DNA of 64,000 nucleotides from Sphingopyxis sp. (GTDB lineage Bacteria > Pseudomonadota > Alphaproteobacteria > Sphingomonadales > Sphingomonadaceae): assembly GCA_013823985.1 (NCBI GenBank), contig PNNB01000056.1, positions 124,001-188,000 on the forward strand. Reading direction: 5' to 3'. The notes beneath the pieces were generated by a model. That model was not told the DNA's origin. It saw nothing but the letters and a program-made list of their open reading frames with translations, and did not search any database. Both the position numbers and the translations under genes were made by a program. Shown in pieces: positions 1 to 8,580 of this stretch (position 1 is the stretch's first letter; each line of letters starts with the position of its first letter).

Positions 1-838
1 TATAATTAGCAAGAAAGGGCGCAGTAAGGGCTATCACTAAAAGCATTCCAATAAGAAATAGATTGCCTTTCATATTTCCATTCTTGTCAGAAAGCAGAAA
101 TACACCAATTATAAAGAGTGGCGATAACAATACTGCGCGTGCAGCTAGTGTTCCGAATAAGAAAAATTGAGAAAAAATGCCTATACCAGTTATCCAATAA
201 CGTTTCGTATAAAGTCCTGCCGCAATTAAAAACGGGTCGATCGCGCTACTCAAAATTGCAATTGCATATCGCGCAGAAACAGTGGCAGCTTCAGCACCGG
301 CAAACCTTTGGTCATAAACGCTGTCAAAACCGACAAACTGAATCGCGCCTTCAAAGCTAACGTAGATAATGAGCATTAGCATTGCCCAAATAGCAGCTAA
401 CCCTCCCCAAAAAATTTGTGACGGAATTTCTTTTATTCGAATACGTTGGACTTCTCCGCGCGAAATCAGCAGAAACAGTATGCAACCAACAAATGTCGTT
501 CCAAAGATTTGCAGCAACCGATCTAGATCGGAGGAAAACTGCATGACTGGAACAATAAGGCATGGCAAATAAACCAACGAATAAAGAAACCATGCCGCGC
601 ATTCTGCGAAGGTTTTTGGTCGTGAGCTCAAAAGTAAAGCCGGCAGTGCCGCAATAACACAAGCAGCGTACAAGATCCGGTTATCAGTTAATCTATAAGT
701 AAATCCGAAATATGCCCATGAAAGTGAAAGTATTTCATAGGCATAACAGAGCACGATCGCGTAAACAAGCGAAGCAGAAAACCGAAAAAGTGCGCTGAAT
801 AGCTCTGAACCTTTTAGATTCTTTAGATCGGTATTCAT
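1..838 (-). CDS. Wzy-like polysaccharide polymerase, partial at window edge
   Basis: The frame opens with ATG at 838 and stays open through base 1, giving at least 279 residues; the C-terminus lies outside the window. About eight hydrophobic segments follow an N-terminal cytoplasmic stretch. Polytopic proteins of this layout inside sugar-synthesis and flippase clusters are usually O-antigen or exopolysaccharide repeat-unit polymerases, which join lipid-linked repeat units at the periplasmic face of the inner membrane. Wzy proteins are too divergent for motif proof, so the call rests on topology and context. The start lies 17 bases after the asnB-like stop at 856, so it is the last visible gene of the leftward operon. 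Base composition is clearly AT-rich. An O-acetyltransferase or another membrane protein remains possible. Confidence 0.65.
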   Translation of the reverse strand, partial: MNTDLKNLKGSELFSALFRFSASLVYAIVLCYAYEILSLSWAYFGFTYRLTDNRILYAACVIAALPALLLSSRPKTFAECAAWFLYSLVYLPCLIVPVMQFSSDLDRLLQIFGTTFVGCILFLLISRGEVQRIRIKEIPSQIFWGGLAAIWAMLMLIIYVSFEGAIQFVGFDSVYDQRFAGAEAATVSARYAIAILSSAIDPFLIAAGLYTKRYWITGIGIFSQFFLFGTLAARAVLLSPLFIIGVFLLSDKNGNMKGNLFLIGMLLVIALTAPFLANY

Positions 839-855
839 TTTTTTGGCGCCAACCA

Positions 856-2700
856 TCATGCGCACCTGTGGTCCAGATACCACTTCATGTTAATGTAAGG
901 CCACAAACGCCCAACCGATGTCCAGTCCCAGCTTTTGCTGGAATTCAACTGGGTGATCCTTGCATTGAGGGCTTTCCGGTCCACCATCTGGTCAAAAGCG
1001 TCATGCGATGTGGTCAGCAGGCGATGCGACCACTCTCCTAGGCTGCCGTTCATCCAGGCGGGCATTTGCGAATTAAAGCCCACCTTGCGAGTGGAACTGC
1101 GGATCGATTCAGGCATAATGCCTTTCATCGCATTACGCGCAATCAGCTTAGAATAGGTACCGTCACTTTTCATGTTGTCAGGTAATGCCATCACATAGGT
1201 TGCAAGTCGCCAATCCATGAAAGGCATACGGACTTCTACTCCATGGGCCATGGATAGACGATCGAAGTTTCTAAGGATAGTGGGTAGGACACTGGCATTG
1301 AACATTGCATAAAGTCTTTTGTCCAGGCCGGTATAATGGTCGGGCAAGTCATCCTTATAGGCTGCAATGTCAAGGCGATCCGGTGCCTTAAACGGATGCC
1401 GGTTCAGGAAATAGCTCCGGTCAACACGAAGCGCAGCTAGCTTCGCTGTTTCGCTCAACCATGCTGCGGCGCCTCCAATTCCGGCGCGATCACCCAATAA
1501 ATTACGCAAGGCAAAGGCGATATTCTGGCCACCTTGTCGATAACCACCCATCATCTCGTCAGCGCCATGCCCATCCAATGTTACCCTTACACCGTTTTGC
1601 CGGACTTCCTGATAAATACGCCAAGGTGAGGTGGGCAGACTGATGTATACGTCGTCAAGCGCATCCAGAACGGTGTCGACAAGGTCAACGCCATCGTCGT
1701 TGCCAAGATCAAAAAAATGAGGTGTCACACCCGCATGCTGGGCGGCTTGCGTCGCTTCGGGTGTTTCATCATGTGGTTGGCCGGAAAAGGTAGCGACAAA
1801 GGCGTGTCGCCAATCCTTGCTTTCTCGTTCATGCCCGCCATCGAGCTCCGCGATGTGGGCCATCGCGGATACAACGGCCGTTGAATCAAAACCGCCGGAA
1901 AGGCAGCTGCCGATGGCCACGTCGCTGCGCATCCGAAGCCTTGTGGAGTCAAAGAAAATGTCGCGAAACCGGTTTGCGGCGTCTGCCGCATGTGCCGGCA
2001 TCTCAATATCCAGATGATCGGCTGTTACCCACCATCGCGCAACTCGGAAACTTCCTTCTTTCCATGTGGCGGAATGTCCAGCTGGAAGGCGCCTAATACC
2101 CTGATGCAGACTATGTTCGGATCCTTCGACGCCAAAGGGATCGAACAACAGTCGTTCGGCCACTTCAATTGCCGGGGATCTGTCTACCCAAGGAACATCC
2201 AGCAATGCCCGCACTTCGGATGCAAACGCAAAGCGGTTTCCTTGCTGTGCATAGACGAGTGGCTTGATGCCAAAGCGATCCCGAGCAAAAAAGATGGATC
2301 CATTCACATTGTCGCGGATGGCAAGAGCCCACATCCCATTCAGCCGCGGCAGCATCGCTGGGCCCCACGCCCTATACCCATTCAACAAAACTTCGGTGTC
2401 ACCCTCGGTCCGAAATTTATATCCCTGGGCGGATAATTCGGTGCGCAATTCAAGAAAGTTGAAAATCTCGCCATTAAACACAATGGTGTAACGCCCATCC
2501 TCACTCACAAAGGGCTGGTCCGACCTCGCGTTTGTATCAATGATCGCAAGCCGGGCATGCACGAAGCCGCAGGCTCGATCCGTCGAGACCCAGATTTGCT
2601 GTCCATCGGGCCCACGATGCGCAAGCCTTTGTCCCAGATGGGTGAGAAGCTTTTCATTGATGGGCTCGCCACCACTAAGAATTCCTGCAATTCCACACAT
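856..2700 (-). CDS. AsnB-type glutamine-dependent amidotransferase
   Basis: This 614-residue protein starts MCGIAGIL, so Cys2 becomes the N-terminal nucleophile of a class II glutamine amidotransferase after Met removal. That fixes the start at 2700; an upstream in-frame start would bury the cysteine. The synthetase half carries the PP-loop SGGFDS at residues 268-273, which binds ATP. In the family, ammonia from glutamine is channelled to an AMP-activated carboxylate. True asparagine synthetase is possible. However, the gene sits 2 bases after the flippase stop inside a uronic-acid cluster, and AsnB homologues in O-antigen loci (WbpS of Pseudomonas aeruginosa is the known case) amidate uronic-acid carboxyls. 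That role is inferred here. Confidence 0.9.
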   Translation of the reverse strand: MCGIAGILSGGEPINEKLLTHLGQRLAHRGPDGQQIWVSTDRACGFVHARLAIIDTNARSDQPFVSEDGRYTIVFNGEIFNFLELRTELSAQGYKFRTEGDTEVLLNGYRAWGPAMLPRLNGMWALAIRDNVNGSIFFARDRFGIKPLVYAQQGNRFAFASEVRALLDVPWVDRSPAIEVAERLLFDPFGVEGSEHSLHQGIRRLPAGHSATWKEGSFRVARWWVTADHLDIEMPAHAADAANRFRDIFFDSTRLRMRSDVAIGSCLSGGFDSTAVVSAMAHIAELDGGHERESKDWRHAFVATFSGQPHDETPEATQAAQHAGVTPHFFDLGNDDGVDLVDTVLDALDDVYISLPTSPWRIYQEVRQNGVRVTLDGHGADEMMGGYRQGGQNIAFALRNLLGDRAGIGGAAAWLSETAKLAALRVDRSYFLNRHPFKAPDRLDIAAYKDDLPDHYTGLDKRLYAMFNASVLPTILRNFDRLSMAHGVEVRMPFMDWRLATYVMALPDNMKSDGTYSKLIARNAMKGIMPESIRSSTRKVGFNSQMPAWMNGSLGEWSHRLLTTSHDAFDQMVDRKALNARITQLNSSKSWDWTSVGRLWPYINMKWYLDHRCA

Positions 2701-2702
2701 AA

Positions 2703-3977
2703 TCAGATGTCTGACATTTCTTTGGTTGCCACTGCGCCGCGTAGTTTTGCTACGCACAAGAAAACAAAAATAAACCCAAGCAACGTAACGACCAAGGCAT
2801 GTAGTGATACGGCTGTGTAAATACTCAAGTTAAAAGTCGCCACAAGAAACCAGGCGCTACCCATCGCACCCAACCAACCCATATCCCAAATAGCTTGCCA
2901 TCGGAATTCGCGAAGGGCGATCAATGTCTGGTTGACAATACCCGTAACGAAAGCGGCGGCATATCCAAAAACAAGAATAGACGACAGCAAGATCGCCATC
3001 TCCCATCCCTGTCCAAATAGAAGAGGGAATGCATAGGGAAGAATGAGTCTCACAATGACCGCGCCAAACCCCGCAACCAAGGCGCTGATTCCAACGATGC
3101 GAAACAGGATATGAAGCGCTGTACGATAATCTTGCGCGCGAATTTTCACGGTAATACGGCCCAAGAATACCTGACTGCCAGCACTGACGATCATGGCAAC
3201 GGGAACGCCCATGGCGCGGTCAACCAAGCTGAACTGCCCCGCTTGTGTTGCGCCATAGAGGTGAAAAATCATAAAGGGTGTCAGCATTGCACCCGCCGAA
3301 TTTGCCATCGCTCCTGGCAATGAAACAACAAGAAGTTCCCAATGCTTTCGGACGAAGCGCGGGAGGCCCTTCAGCGCACCTGTATCAGCCTTGAGGTCGA
3401 TTTCTCGGCGATTGAGAAAAATTCCGAACGTTGCCGCCCCCAGGCGACCGGTAACATCAGCGACGATTATTCCTAAAACCGAAGGGCTCGAATACGCAAT
3501 GGCAAGGGCGACAATGGCGTATATCCCGACTTGCCCAAATTTCAATGCCGCCAACCTGTTAAAATCCTGATCGCGGATCAGCTTGTACGATGTAATCTGG
3601 ATAATGCCGTTACTGACAAGGCCAAGCCCGAAAAGCCATATCGGGAAGCCTATGTTTACTCCAACTACGTTCAAAAAAGACAGTATCGCAGAAACACCCA
3701 GCCCCGTGATCACGACCAAGGTGAAAAGGGACGTTAGCTGTGAACGAAGATTTTCTTCATCCACTGTTACCAAAGTCAGTTCAATCCGCAGCGCAATACC
3801 GACAGTGCAGAAAATGAGAAACGACAAGTAAAGTTGAAACACGCCGAACGCTTCGGGTGCAAAAGCACGCGCCAATATAGGCAAGATCAACAGGCCCAAA
3901 GCTTGTGCGCCAGCGGTACCCGACATTACCGTTAACAAGTCTCGGAAGACCGAGCGTTTTTGTGCTGGCCTCACCAT
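2703..3977 (-). CDS. Wzx-type oligosaccharide flippase
   Basis: The 424-residue protein is almost wholly hydrophobic. About 12 predicted membrane helices start near residue 15, and the N-terminus (SGTAGAQALGLLILPILAR) is typical of the MATE-related polysaccharide transporter family. Such proteins flip undecaprenyl-diphosphate-linked repeat units from the cytoplasmic to the periplasmic leaflet. It lies between the aminotransferase (7-base gap to its stop at 3985) and the amidotransferase (2-base gap), so it is co-transcribed with the sugar genes. Together with the Wzy-like gene it makes this a Wzx/Wzy-dependent pathway. Substrate specificity cannot be read from sequence. Confidence 0.88.
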   Translation of the reverse strand: MVRPAQKRSVFRDLLTVMSGTAGAQALGLLILPILARAFAPEAFGVFQLYLSFLIFCTVGIALRIELTLVTVDEENLRSQLTSLFTLVVITGLGVSAILSFLNVVGVNIGFPIWLFGLGLVSNGIIQITSYKLIRDQDFNRLAALKFGQVGIYAIVALAIAYSSPSVLGIIVADVTGRLGAATFGIFLNRREIDLKADTGALKGLPRFVRKHWELLVVSLPGAMANSAGAMLTPFMIFHLYGATQAGQFSLVDRAMGVPVAMIVSAGSQVFLGRITVKIRAQDYRTALHILFRIVGISALVAGFGAVIVRLILPYAFPLLFGQGWEMAILLSSILVFGYAAAFVTGIVNQTLIALREFRWQAIWDMGWLGAMGSAWFLVATFNLSIYTAVSLHALVVTLLGFIFVFLCVAKLRGAVATKEMSDI

Positions 3978-3984
3978 GCGTAAT

Positions 3985-5088
3985 TTACGCTACGGCATCC
4001 CGAACGGCACTGACTACGATATCCTGTTGTTGCTCGGTCAACTCGGCAAATATCGGCAATGAGAGTATTTGGTTCTGCAAACGGAATGCGACTGGAAACT
4101 CTTCAGGCCGATGGCCGAGATGGGCGTAGGCCGGAAGAAAAGGCAGGGCTCGCTTGTAGTTCACAACGGTTGGGACGCCATTTGCTTTCAAAACCTCGGC
4201 CATTTCATCGCGGTTTTCGGATTCGATTACATACAGATGATAAACATGTTCCCGTCCCGAGACTTCTGTCGGCGTCTTGATGTGCGCGATGTCTGCCATC
4301 ATTATATCATAGCGCTTGGCCACGGCGCGGCGCTGTGTGGTCCAAGAGACAAGATGTGGTAATTTGACCCGCAAAATGGCGGCCTGCAGCCCATCAAGCC
4401 TAGAATTGATGCCTTCCATTTCATGATCGCCTTTAACAAGGCCGCCGTGACGGGCAAAGCATGCCATATGGCGTGCCAACGACGGGTCATCTGTGGTAAT
4501 TGCACCCGCGTCGCCCATAGCACCCAGATTTTTGCCGGGATAAAAGGACCATGTGGCAATATTGCCAAACTGTCCCGCCTTTTTCCCGTTGATAGTCGCC
4601 AGATGCGCTTGGGCGCAATCTTCGATAACCCAGAGATTATGGCGCTGTGCGATTTCCATCACTGCGGGCATATCGGCCATTTGGCCGTAAAGATGGACCG
4701 GAATTATTCCGACTGTTCTACTAGTGATTTTTTCGGCAATCCTCGAAACATCTATGGTGGACGTTGTTGGGTCGATATCAACGAATACCGGCTTGGCTCC
4801 ATGCTGACCTATCGTCTCAGAGGTTGAGATCCAGCTCTGCGCAGTTGTGATCACCTCGTCACCCGCTTTGATGCCCAATGCCTTCATAGCAATATACAGA
4901 GCGTCCGTACCGTTCGCGCAGGACACCGTATGTTTCGCTTCCATCAATTGGGAATATTCAGCCTCAAACGCTTCGACATCATGTCCACGCACGAAACTGC
5001 TATTGGCAATGGTGCGCGCAATGGCCTCATCAATTTCATCCTTTAGAGCCCGATATTGGGCATGCAGATCGACAAATGGAATAGACAT
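3985..5088 (-). CDS. DegT/DnrJ/EryC1/StrS sugar aminotransferase
   Basis: This 367-residue PLP enzyme starts at MSIPFVDL; in-frame codons to 5178 overlap the upstream gene and do not resemble the family. The N-terminal pattern PFVDLHAQY, the ANGTDAL loop near residue 60, EDCAQAH near 157 and the PLP lysine in YPGKNLGAMGD (Lys186) are all family marks. These enzymes aminate keto groups of nucleotide sugars with glutamate as donor. Next to a Gfo/Idh dehydrogenase and a hexapeptide acetyltransferase, the best fit is a WbpE/WlbC-like 3-amination of UDP-2-acetamido-3-keto-glucuronate. Assignment to that sugar is inferred from the neighbours. Its start lies 17 bases after the acetyltransferase stop. 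Confidence 0.92.
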   Translation of the reverse strand: MSIPFVDLHAQYRALKDEIDEAIARTIANSSFVRGHDVEAFEAEYSQLMEAKHTVSCANGTDALYIAMKALGIKAGDEVITTAQSWISTSETIGQHGAKPVFVDIDPTTSTIDVSRIAEKITSRTVGIIPVHLYGQMADMPAVMEIAQRHNLWVIEDCAQAHLATINGKKAGQFGNIATWSFYPGKNLGAMGDAGAITTDDPSLARHMACFARHGGLVKGDHEMEGINSRLDGLQAAILRVKLPHLVSWTTQRRAVAKRYDIMMADIAHIKTPTEVSGREHVYHLYVIESENRDEMAEVLKANGVPTVVNYKRALPFLPAYAHLGHRPEEFPVAFRLQNQILSLPIFAELTEQQQDIVVSAVRDAVA

Positions 5089-5104
5089 TTTGACTCCGTG
5101 TTTC

Positions 5105-5572
5105 TTATTGTGAAGAGCGCAGGAAACGCGCAGGATTTCCGGCGTATATCCCCGGCTCTGAAATGGATTTGGTAACAACCGTACCCGCGCCGATCACGAC
5201 ATCGTCGCAAATCTCTACGGGCATAATGGTTGCATTTGAACCGATGCAAACGCGGTTGCCTATGGTGGTCGCTTCCCATTTTGTCACATCGCCGCGTGCA
5301 GGGCCTCCGCTGGCGAACCTGTCATTTACAAACATTACGCCGTGGCCAATAAAGCAGTCATCTCCAATAGTAACCAATTCGCAGACAAAACTATGGCTCT
5401 GCACACGCGTTCGCGCGCCAATCGATACACCCTTTTGGATCTCGCAAAACGGACCAATAAATACATCATCCGCTAACCGACATTCGTAAACATTGGAAGG
5501 CTCTACAATTTTGACGTTCTGACCAGTCTGCACATCCCGGATCATCGCGTTGAATAGCTTGATGCTCGTCAT
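5105..5572 (-). CDS. Left-handed beta-helix (hexapeptide) N-acetyltransferase
   Basis: The 155-residue protein is built from imperfect hexapeptide repeats with Ile/Val every six residues (for example VFIGPFCEI and VCIGSNATI), the left-handed beta-helix of acetyl-CoA-dependent acyltransferases. It matches the WbpD/WlbB size and layout. That type N-acetylates the 3-amino group of UDP-2-acetamido-3-amino-2,3-dideoxy-glucuronate. The order dehydrogenase, acetyltransferase, aminotransferase and a 4-base ATGA overlap with the dehydrogenase stop (5569-5572) support a single pathway. The exact acceptor sugar is inferred. Confidence 0.88.
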   Translation of the reverse strand: MTSIKLFNAMIRDVQTGQNVKIVEPSNVYECRLADDVFIGPFCEIQKGVSIGARTRVQSHSFVCELVTIGDDCFIGHGVMFVNDRFASGGPARGDVTKWEATTIGNRVCIGSNATIMPVEICDDVVIGAGTVVTKSISEPGIYAGNPARFLRSSQ

Positions 5573-6636
5573 TTTGAACCACCGAGCCTGGAATGCTGTG
5601 AGCGAAAACGCAGGTAGGTGTTCTTCCCGGTCTCGATCGATTCATAAAGAGCGGTAATCAGTTCAAGGCTGCGGCGACCTTCCAGCCCGTCAACGAGGGC
5701 GGCCGAATCGGTGTTCAGGCAATCAAGGACATGCTCATAATAAGCTTGGTGTCCGTAGCCATAAACATTGGGCGGGTTGACCGAAAACTTGTCTAATACT
5801 TCTTCATCACCGGGCTGCGGTTCGACAAACTCCCATGTCTGGATCTTGTTGACAGCAAAACCTCCGATAACAACCGTCCCGCCTTCACCTAGTATGGAAA
5901 GAGATCCTTCCAAGTCGCGGGGACGCGCAGCATTAGTTGCTTCGACAATTCCCAGGGCCCCGTTAGCAAATTCAAGCGTGGCAATCGCTGTATCTTCGGC
6001 TTCGATATCCACAAGATTTCGCGTTGCGCGCGCGTGGACCGACACCACATCTCCCATGAAATATTCCAGCAGGTCGACGTGATGGCTCGCCTGATTGGCC
6101 AGGACTCCGCCATCCTGAGCCCACGTGCCGCGCCAGCTATCCTGATTATAATAGCTTTGATCGCGACGCCAGCGGACTCGAACGGTACCCAAAACCAATT
6201 TCCCAAAGCGCCCCGCATCCAAGGCTTCACGCGCTTTTACGACCGGAACATTCAACCTGTTCTGCTTTACGACAAAGAGCTTCACGCGCGCCCGGTCACA
6301 CGCAGCGATCATTGCGTCAGCATCTTCAAGTCTCAGCGCCATCGGCTTCTCGACCACCACATGTTTGCCGGCATTGGCCGCCGCAATAGCGTGTTCGGCA
6401 TGCATTCCGCTTGGTGTCAAAACGGAAACGACATCTACTTCGCCCGAATTCAACATGTCATTGAGACTATGGAACGAACGAACCCCAAACTTTTCGGCCA
6501 TTGCATCCGCACGGTCGGATTGCACATCGCACACAGCGGTTAAACGAGCACCTTTTATCAGGCCGTTACCTAGTATTTCGGAATGCCTTTTTGCGATTCG
6601 TCCACACCCGACAATACCGAATCTGAATTCTGACAT
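5569..6636 (-). CDS. Gfo/Idh/MocA-family sugar-nucleotide dehydrogenase
   Basis: The 355-residue protein has an N-terminal Rossmann motif GIVGCGRIAKRH (residues 7-18), the family EKP motif (Lys97) and a histidine-rich active-site region (NQASHHVDLLEYF) near residue 180. Members oxidise sugar hydroxyls with NAD. In this cluster the likely role is WbpB/WlbA-like 3-oxidation of UDP-N-acetyl-glucuronate, producing the 3-keto substrate of the neighbouring aminotransferase. The UDP-GlcNAc 6-dehydrogenase (WbpA) needed upstream is not in the window. The gene starts 24 bases after the MarR-type regulator stop and overlaps the acetyltransferase by four bases. Confidence 0.9.
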   Translation of the reverse strand: MSEFRFGIVGCGRIAKRHSEILGNGLIKGARLTAVCDVQSDRADAMAEKFGVRSFHSLNDMLNSGEVDVVSVLTPSGMHAEHAIAAANAGKHVVVEKPMALRLEDADAMIAACDRARVKLFVVKQNRLNVPVVKAREALDAGRFGKLVLGTVRVRWRRDQSYYNQDSWRGTWAQDGGVLANQASHHVDLLEYFMGDVVSVHARATRNLVDIEAEDTAIATLEFANGALGIVEATNAARPRDLEGSLSILGEGGTVVIGGFAVNKIQTWEFVEPQPGDEEVLDKFSVNPPNVYGYGHQAYYEHVLDCLNTDSAALVDGLEGRRSLELITALYESIETGKNTYLRFRSQHSRLGGSK

Positions 6637-6660
6637 TCTTTTTCCCTTTTAGATTGCTAC

Positions 6661-7044
6661 TTAAAAATCATGGTCTGCATTTGGTCGACTTTGATATTTG
6701 TCGCCCGACATTTTTAGCGCCTCAATTTCTGCTGTAAGCGCTTCATATTCACGCAATTTTCGAGCCAGAAAACGCCCCGTCAGGGCAGCTTTTTCCGCAA
6801 TGCCGTTTGGCGTCAAAATGTAAGCATATCGCCACTTGGTATCCGAGCTTCTAAAATTTTCAATTTTCACCAAGCCCTTTTCAACCAAAGCGTTCATGCA
6901 ATAGTTGACCCGCCCCAAACTTATCCCAAGTTCGGCTGATATCTCTCTTTGTGTGATGGAAGGGTTGCCTTCGACAATTTGCATAACTCTGAAATGAACC
7001 TCTTCAGACTTTGTAAGGCTATCTTCCTCGTTCTTAACTGCCAA
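6661..7044 (-). CDS. MarR-type EPS-associated transcriptional regulator
   Basis: The 127-residue protein has a winged helix-turn-helix over about residues 18-90 (TQREISAELGISLGRVNYC is the recognition region) and a basic, helical C-terminal tail. It matches the small MarR-like regulators that head exopolysaccharide operons (TIGR04176 type, from memory). The start is a TTG at 7044, supported by an AGGGAAGAG Shine-Dalgarno about 3 bases upstream; the first in-frame ATG would cut into helix 1. It is the first gene of the leftward polysaccharide operon. The large palindrome at 7064-7107 lies directly before its ribosome-binding site and is either its operator or a leader terminator. Confidence 0.85.
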   Translation of the reverse strand: MAVKNEEDSLTKSEEVHFRVMQIVEGNPSITQREISAELGISLGRVNYCMNALVEKGLVKIENFRSSDTKWRYAYILTPNGIAEKAALTGRFLARKLREYEALTAEIEALKMSGDKYQSRPNADHDF

Positions 7045-7063
7045 TAACTCTTCCCTATAAAAA

Positions 7064-7107
7064 GCTAAATGGACCCATGTTCAAACTTGAACAAGGGTCC
7101 ATTTAGC
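7064..7107 (-). promoter_or_regulatory. 44-bp near-perfect palindrome before the EPS operon (operator or leader terminator)
   Basis: Outer arms GCTAAATGGACCC and GGGTCCATTTAGC are exact 13-base inverse complements. Inside them GTTCAA and TTGAAC pair again around a 2-base centre, with one 2-base mismatch on each side. On the minus strand the structure is followed by TTTTT (7063-7059), as in an intrinsic terminator, and then by the TTG-start regulator's Shine-Dalgarno. It lies 46 bases after the P450 stop, so it may end P450 transcripts, regulate the polysaccharide operon, or both. Only 19 bases separate it from the start codon, too few for an independent promoter downstream. Confidence 0.75.
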
Positions 7108-7123
7108 AAATAGCAAAGCGTTT

Positions 7124-7144
7124 AAAAGCTGTTTTTTTGCAGCT
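7124..7144 (-). terminator. Weak hairpin after the P450 gene
   Basis: On the minus strand AGCTG and CAGCT pair around an A-rich loop and are followed by three T. The stem is only 5 bp, so termination would be weak. It lies 9 bases after the P450 stop codon. Confidence 0.35.
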
Positions 7145-7152
7145 ATTGAAGA

Positions 7153-8523
7153 CTATTGGATCGAACGGAAAATTACCTTCAATCCATCCTTCGGCTTCGG
7201 GATCGGCCAGGGCTGCCACTCCGGCGCATAGCCATCCGCGATTTCGACCCGCACATTGGTGAGCAAATGATGCATGAACAACTTCATCTGCATATAGGCG
7301 AAGTGCAGGCCGAGGCACATATGGGCGCCTCCGCCAAAGGGCACCCACGCATATTTATGCCGTGCCTTTACCTTATCCGCGGTGAAGCGCATGGGATCGA
7401 ACACCTCCGGCTGATCCCAATATTCCTCCATCATATGGACATAGGCGGGGCTGATGCTGACCGCGGTGCCCTTGGGAATGTGGAAGCCCATAAACTCGAA
7501 ATCACGCAGCGCACGGCGCGGGATAGACGGGACGGGCGGGATCATCCGCAATGCCTCTTTGAATGCATATTCGGTAAGTTCGAACTTATCCAGATCGGCA
7601 AAGGCGATGTCGCTTCCGGTCGGCGCAATGGACAGACATTCCTGCCGCAGCTTTTCCTGCCATTCGGGGTATTTGGCCAGATACCACATCATCGATGTGA
7701 CCGACGAGGTAATGGTGTCGTGCGCGGCCATCATGAGAAAGTTCATATGGTCGATCAACTCGCCGTCGGACATATATTCGCCATCCTCCCGTCGCGAGCG
7801 GCAGAACTGGCTGAACATGTCCTGCCGGTTTTCATTGCGGCGGCGTTCGGCAATTTGCGGTCCGAAATAGTCGATCAGATATTTGCGCCCCGCGACGCCT
7901 TTGCCCATCGACGTAAAGGGAATGGGCGCGCGGATGGGTGCGACTGACGCCTGTACCATGTCGACAAAGGCGGTGTTGATCTTATCCGCTTCAGGACCGA
8001 GTGGAATCCCAAGAAAGCTGCTTGCGGCAACATCCAGCGTCAATTGCTTGATCGCCGGATAGAATTGCATCTCCCCACGCCAGTTTTTCAATTGCTCGGC
8101 AAAAATGCGATTCATGTCCTGCGTGTAGGCGCGCATAGGATCGGGCTTGAACGCGATGCCGAGCGCGCGACGGTCCATGCGGTGATGGTCAAAATCCATG
8201 AGCATCAGTCCGCGTGGAAAAAGCAGGTTCAGGACAGGTCCCCAACCTTGTTCGGATGAAAAAAGCTTGTCGCGGTCAAACAGCATCAGCTCATTGGCTT
8301 CGGCCCCGACCATGGAGATCGTCGGATTGCCGAATGCATTTGTACGGAATACCTTGCCGTAAGTGTTCACCATATGGGCACCGTAACCCGGCGGGTCGCG
8401 CAGAACGCGAAAGGTCGTGCCGACAATAGGCAGTCCGTTCTCGCCGGGAATATGGGACAAGTCGCCAATTTTCGTGCGGGGCACCCAATGCGGGTTGGCT
8501 GCTTCGCTATGGGCTAGGGCCAT
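7153..8523 (-). CDS. Cytochrome P450
   Basis: The 456-residue soluble P450 has the heme-thiolate signature FGGGAHMCLG with Cys near residue 403, the ExxR motif (EALR) in helix K and an I-helix AHDTITSS, where the usual oxygen-binding acid/alcohol pair is Asp-Thr. It activates oxygen to hydroxylate an unidentified organic substrate. The start at 8523 is preceded by AAGGA at 9 bases; an upstream in-frame start at 8568 adds residues unlike the family. No ferredoxin or ferredoxin reductase is adjacent, so its electrons must come from elsewhere. Base composition is GC-rich, unlike the polysaccharide genes on both sides. Two inverted repeats lie just upstream (8541-8580). Confidence 0.95.
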   Translation of the reverse strand: MALAHSEAANPHWVPRTKIGDLSHIPGENGLPIVGTTFRVLRDPPGYGAHMVNTYGKVFRTNAFGNPTISMVGAEANELMLFDRDKLFSSEQGWGPVLNLLFPRGLMLMDFDHHRMDRRALGIAFKPDPMRAYTQDMNRIFAEQLKNWRGEMQFYPAIKQLTLDVAASSFLGIPLGPEADKINTAFVDMVQASVAPIRAPIPFTSMGKGVAGRKYLIDYFGPQIAERRRNENRQDMFSQFCRSRREDGEYMSDGELIDHMNFLMMAAHDTITSSVTSMMWYLAKYPEWQEKLRQECLSIAPTGSDIAFADLDKFELTEYAFKEALRMIPPVPSIPRRALRDFEFMGFHIPKGTAVSISPAYVHMMEEYWDQPEVFDPMRFTADKVKARHKYAWVPFGGGAHMCLGLHFAYMQMKLFMHHLLTNVRVEIADGYAPEWQPWPIPKPKDGLKVIFRSIQ

Positions 8524-8540
8524 TTGGGAAAATCCTTCTT

Positions 8541-8554
8541 TAATCGTGCGATTA
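8541..8554. promoter_or_regulatory. Inverted repeat upstream of the P450
   Basis: TAATCG and CGATTA flank a 2-base centre, 17 bases upstream of the P450 start. It is a candidate operator. No regulator gene is adjacent. Confidence 0.45.
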
Positions 8555-8558
8555 AAAC

Positions 8559-8580
8559 TTACTGCCACCGATGTCAGTAA
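8559..8580. promoter_or_regulatory. TetR-like inverted repeat upstream of the P450
   Basis: TTACTG and CAGTAA are exact inverse complements separated by 10 bases, the size of many TetR-family operators. It lies 35 bases upstream of the P450 start and 4 bases from a second repeat. Function is inferred from position only. Confidence 0.45.

Noticed and set aside
2703..2757. Upstream extension of the AsnB-like gene
   Set aside because: It would place residues before the catalytic Cys2 and overlap the flippase stop.
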